Source: an uncultured Blautia sp.
Lineage (GTDB): Bacteria; Bacillota; Clostridia; Lachnospirales; Lachnospiraceae
DNA: 8,026 bases
Assembly: GCA_934402155.1 (NCBI GenBank)
Contig: CAKRTP010000080.1
Span: 1 to 8,026, forward strand
Reading direction: 5' to 3'
This document shows, in pieces, positions 5,791 through 8,026 of the stretch (positions are counted from its first letter, which is position 1; the number at the start of each line of letters is the position of its first letter). Below the pieces are notes generated by a model. It was given only the letters and a program-made list of their open reading frames with translations. It did not search any database and was not told the DNA's origin. The position numbers and the translations under genes were made by a program.

Positions 5791-5798
5791 GGAAGGAG
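5791..5798 (+). promoter_or_regulatory. Ribosome binding site favouring the ATG at 5806
   Basis: GGAAGGAG lies 7 nt before the ATG at 5806 and only 4 nt before the in-frame TTG at 5803. ATG with the better spacing is preferred; the choice changes the protein by one residue. Confidence 0.7.
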
Positions 5799-5805
5799 TA
5801 TATTG

Positions 5806-6252
5806 ATGAATTCATATGAAACTGTAAATGATGTTCTGGTAAAGCTGTTTAACGAGATTATGGATGTAGAAGAGCGCGCTTTGGTCACATCAGATTATAA
5901 GGATATTTCTGTAAATGATATGCATGTCATAGAAGCGATCGGAATCAGGGAACCCAAAAATATGTCCACGGTGGCACGTGCAGTTTCTGTGACAGTGGGA
6001 ACCCTGACGATAGCGGTCAACCATCTGGTCAAGAAAGGCTATGTAAAAAGAAGCCGAAGTGAAGAGGACCGTCGGGTTGTTCTTGTGTCCCTTTCTGAAA
6101 AGGGCGAGAAAGCATATCTGCATCACAGGATGTTCCATGAAAAGATGGTCATGGAAATTCTGGAGGGTATGGATCAGGAGGAAACAGAGGTGCTGACAAG
6201 GGCGTTGGCAAAGCTTCAGAAATTTTTCCGGACTTACGGAAATGAAAAGTAA
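5806..6252 (+). CDS. MarR-family regulator, FabT-like
   Basis: This 148-residue cytoplasmic protein is a dimeric winged-helix DNA-binding regulator. An N-terminal dimer helix (about 5-25, ETVNDVLVKLFNEIMDVEER) leads to the helix-turn-helix: VNDMHVIEAIG (37-47), MSTVARAVSVTVGTLTIAVNHLVKKGYV (53-80), then the wing with SEEDRRVVLVSLSEKG (85-100), the MarR signature Asp-Arg-Arg. A C-terminal dimer helix pair follows. The NDMHVIEAIG and VTVGTLTIAVNHL segments resemble FabT, the acyl-ACP-assisted repressor of fatty-acid synthesis genes in Firmicutes, better than drug-sensing MarR proteins. This was judged from memory of the family, not a search. In support, its promoter holds a FabT-box-like repeat. 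In known FabT organisms the gene usually leads a fab cluster, but no fab gene is nearby here. It could control the divergent CapA-like gene or distant targets. The gene ends 6 bp from the convergent DUF885 gene with no terminator between. Confidence 0.88.
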   Translation: MNSYETVNDVLVKLFNEIMDVEERALVTSDYKDISVNDMHVIEAIGIREPKNMSTVARAVSVTVGTLTIAVNHLVKKGYVKRSRSEEDRRVVLVSLSEKGEKAYLHHRMFHEKMVMEILEGMDQEETEVLTRALAKLQKFFRTYGNEK

Positions 6253-6258
6253 ACAGCT

Positions 6259-8026
6259 TCATTCTGTATAGTGGTCGAGGTATTTTTCCAGAATCGGAAA
6301 CTGTACCGGTCCAATTTCCAGGATCTGACGGTGAAATTCTCTGATATCAAAGGAATTTCCGAGGTTTTTCTGGCAGGAGGTTCTAAGATTGAAAAAGCAC
6401 AGACAGCCAAGACCGTATTTCAGATAATTTCCCGGAGTTTCTACAATGTACTGGTAGATCTCGTCAATTACTTTTTTATCCTGAATCCCAAAAGCGTTCA
6501 GGAATTTGGCAGCAGCAGACAGATTCCATCCCTGATAATGAATACCTGTATCGAGCAGAGAATAGATACAGAGATTGATGCTGCGGTTTTTCCAGATCAG
6601 GGTGGTGAGGTCAGCAGCTGAACTGTCAGAAAGAAGAGACGCAGCATACTGATATCCGTAAGATTCGACATAAGTTGCCCAGCCTTCGACATAACCGCCG
6701 GAAGTGATCAGATAGCGGATGTCGTCAGGCTGGGTTTTTCCGAAAAAAACAGTCTGGTACAGATGACCGGGAAAGCCTTCGTGGGAAAGCGTCGTAAAAA
6801 GTTCCAGATTGGAGTGAGTTCCTGTGCGGTTGATATAGATCACATTAGGATGGCCTGTGTCAAGAGGCGGTGTGAGATAAAATGCAGGACTCAGAAAATC
6901 CTCCATGGATTTATGGACATAGCGGATCTCATAGTCGTTTGTATCAAGTGCAGGAAAGTCTTTCCGCATGGACTGATTCAGATATTGAAGTGCATTTCTG
7001 GGAACAAAATCCTTTATTTCTACGCTGTTTGTAAGTTTTCGAAGAAGATCAGGCTGAGATTTCAGCATCTGATGAACGATATTCATATCTTCTGCAAGCT
7101 GAGCAGTAAGACGTTGCTGGATTTTTTCAACAGAAAGATAAGAACCAGTCTGAGACTGCAGAAGATACCGGTAATATTCTTTTCCTCCTCTGAAGTGTTT
7201 CAGCCCGCGGCTGGAACTTCCTGTGTTTTTCAGGGAAGCCAATCCGGTCATCAGTTCCTGATAGGCGGGAATAACACTGGTGAGGAGGATTTTTTTGTGG
7301 CGCGCGTTCAGTTTTGCCTGTGCTTCCTCAGAAAAATGAGAGTAAGTTTTGAGCTTTTCAGAAAAGATATCCAGCATATAGTTGTTTTCCGGATTTTCTA
7401 TAAAAGCACTGCATTGTTTCAGGATACGGTTCAGGGTTGCGTTGCTCATAAAATATCCCGCCTCGGATTTCTGACGCTCATAGTCGAGGATACTCTGAAA
7501 GTAAGGACGTACAGAAGAGAGAAGATTCAGATAATCTGCAATATCCTGGTCTTCATAAAAGGCATATTCTGCCAGGAGAACAGGAAGCTGTGCCTGGATG
7601 CCGAGACCTGGGCTCAGGGGTTCGTCCAGAAGCGGGAATTCGCGGGCTGAGAGCTGTGTCTGGTAATACAGGAGCAGCATATCCCGTGTGATCTGATTTT
7701 CACGGGTCAGTCTGGAAGAGGTGAATTCCTTCAGTTTCTGAAGATATTGTCCGTATTTTTGGTATGTGCTGTTTTGATCAGAGGAGATTGTTCCGAGAGT
7801 AGGAGCCGGTCGGGAAATATGTTTTTTATCAGGATAAGCAAGGGAATAATGAAGAGTCAGCATACTTCCGGAAACTTCTTCCTGAAAGATTTTTTTGGTC
7901 AGGGATCGGAAAGCTTTGTCATCAGAGATCATACGGCCGGAGATCCAGCCCATAAAAACTCCGGTGATCAGAACAAAACACAGAAGAAGTGCAATAAAGA
8001 GTGGAGATTGGGGTCTGCGAAGAGAA
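6259..8026 (-). CDS. Membrane-anchored DUF885 protein, putative metallopeptidase (5' end outside window)
   Basis: DUF885 proteins carry an HExxPGH motif and are predicted zinc metallopeptidases; few have been studied and substrates are mostly unknown. The frame stays open to the window edge, with 24 codons upstream of the internal ATG at 7953. These read SLRRPQSPLFIALLLCFVLI and onward, a basic start plus one hydrophobic segment that continues to GWI, so the gene is partial and encodes a signal anchor or uncleaved signal peptide. No lipobox is seen. Numbering from the codon at 7953, the body (564 residues) is mostly helical. It has SHEGFPGHLYQ (390-400; ligands His391, Glu392, His397), GGYVEGWATYVESYGYQ (419-435) with Glu424 as likely third ligand, DTGIHYQGW (468-476), and PGNYLKYGLG (507-516), which are the core blocks of the family. 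The enzyme should act outside the membrane, perhaps in peptide use or wall turnover (inference). No operon partner is visible. Confidence 0.87.
   Translation of the reverse strand, partial: SLRRPQSPLFIALLLCFVLITGVFMGWISGRMISDDKAFRSLTKKIFQEEVSGSMLTLHYSLAYPDKKHISRPAPTLGTISSDQNSTYQKYGQYLQKLKEFTSSRLTRENQITRDMLLLYYQTQLSAREFPLLDEPLSPGLGIQAQLPVLLAEYAFYEDQDIADYLNLLSSVRPYFQSILDYERQKSEAGYFMSNATLNRILKQCSAFIENPENNYMLDIFSEKLKTYSHFSEEAQAKLNARHKKILLTSVIPAYQELMTGLASLKNTGSSSRGLKHFRGGKEYYRYLLQSQTGSYLSVEKIQQRLTAQLAEDMNIVHQMLKSQPDLLRKLTNSVEIKDFVPRNALQYLNQSMRKDFPALDTNDYEIRYVHKSMEDFLSPAFYLTPPLDTGHPNVIYINRTGTHSNLELFTTLSHEGFPGHLYQTVFFGKTQPDDIRYLITSGGYVEGWATYVESYGYQYAASLLSDSSAADLTTLIWKNRSINLCIYSLLDTGIHYQGWNLSAAAKFLNAFGIQDKKVIDEIYQYIVETPGNYLKYGLGCLCFFNLRTSCQKNLGNSFDIREFHRQILEIGPVQFPILEKYLDHYTE

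Noticed and set aside
6763..7650. 295-codon open frame on the plus strand inside the DUF885 gene
   Set aside because: The opposite strand has a continuous protein with the family motifs. This frame is rich in Lys, Phe, Ile and Cys, as expected of an antisense shadow.

Overview
The window looks like ordinary chromosome from a Gram-positive anaerobe of the Clostridia, most likely a Lachnospiraceae member (Blautia/Dorea/Ruminococcus-like). This is inferred from moderate GC, strong GGAGG-type ribosome binding sites, the C-terminally extended class I methionyl-tRNA synthetase, and the protein families present. No database search was possible, so all names rest on motifs read by eye.

Layout. (1) Positions 1-1517 (+) hold the 3' part of metG, the methionyl-tRNA synthetase, closed by a strong intrinsic terminator (1568-1607). 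(2) A near-consensus promoter (1613-1641) starts a tightly spaced (+) cluster: moaC (1700-2185), a MoaB/MogA-family gene (2204-2695), a stand-alone MOSC-domain gene (2737-3168) and tatD (3265-4038). The first two act in molybdenum cofactor (Moco) synthesis and the third belongs to a family tied to Moco and sulfur handling. tatD is a metal-dependent nuclease whose usual neighbour is metG, so the Moco genes appear to sit inside an old metG-tatD neighbourhood. (3) A long two-way hairpin (4069-4123) separates tatD from the convergent gene 4147-5649 (-). That gene encodes a membrane-anchored CapA/PgsA-like protein with an Asp/Ser/Tyr-rich repetitive tail. (4) A 156-bp divergent control region carries an extended -10 promoter for the CapA-like gene. 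It also carries a promoter for a MarR-family regulator (5806-6252, +) whose -35 lies inside a 17-bp inverted repeat resembling FabT-type operators. (5) The regulator runs into a convergent gene (6259 to beyond 8026, -) with only 6 bp between stop codons. This gene encodes a membrane-anchored DUF885 protein with an HEGxPGH metal-binding motif, and its 5' end lies outside the window.

How the genes may work together: MoaC makes cyclic pyranopterin monophosphate, and the MoaB/MogA protein acts at the adenylylation/metal-insertion end of the pathway. The MOSC protein may handle sulfur or modify the finished cofactor. moaA, moaD/moaE, moeA and any molybdoenzyme are absent here and must be elsewhere if the pathway works. 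The MarR protein is probably autoregulated and might also affect the divergent CapA-like gene. No mobile element, CRISPR array, tRNA or rRNA was seen, no gene-free stretch exceeds 182 bp, and nothing here is clearly a new system. The items most worth a second look are the MOSC protein, the orphan FabT-like regulator with its operator-like repeat, and the acidic CapA tail.
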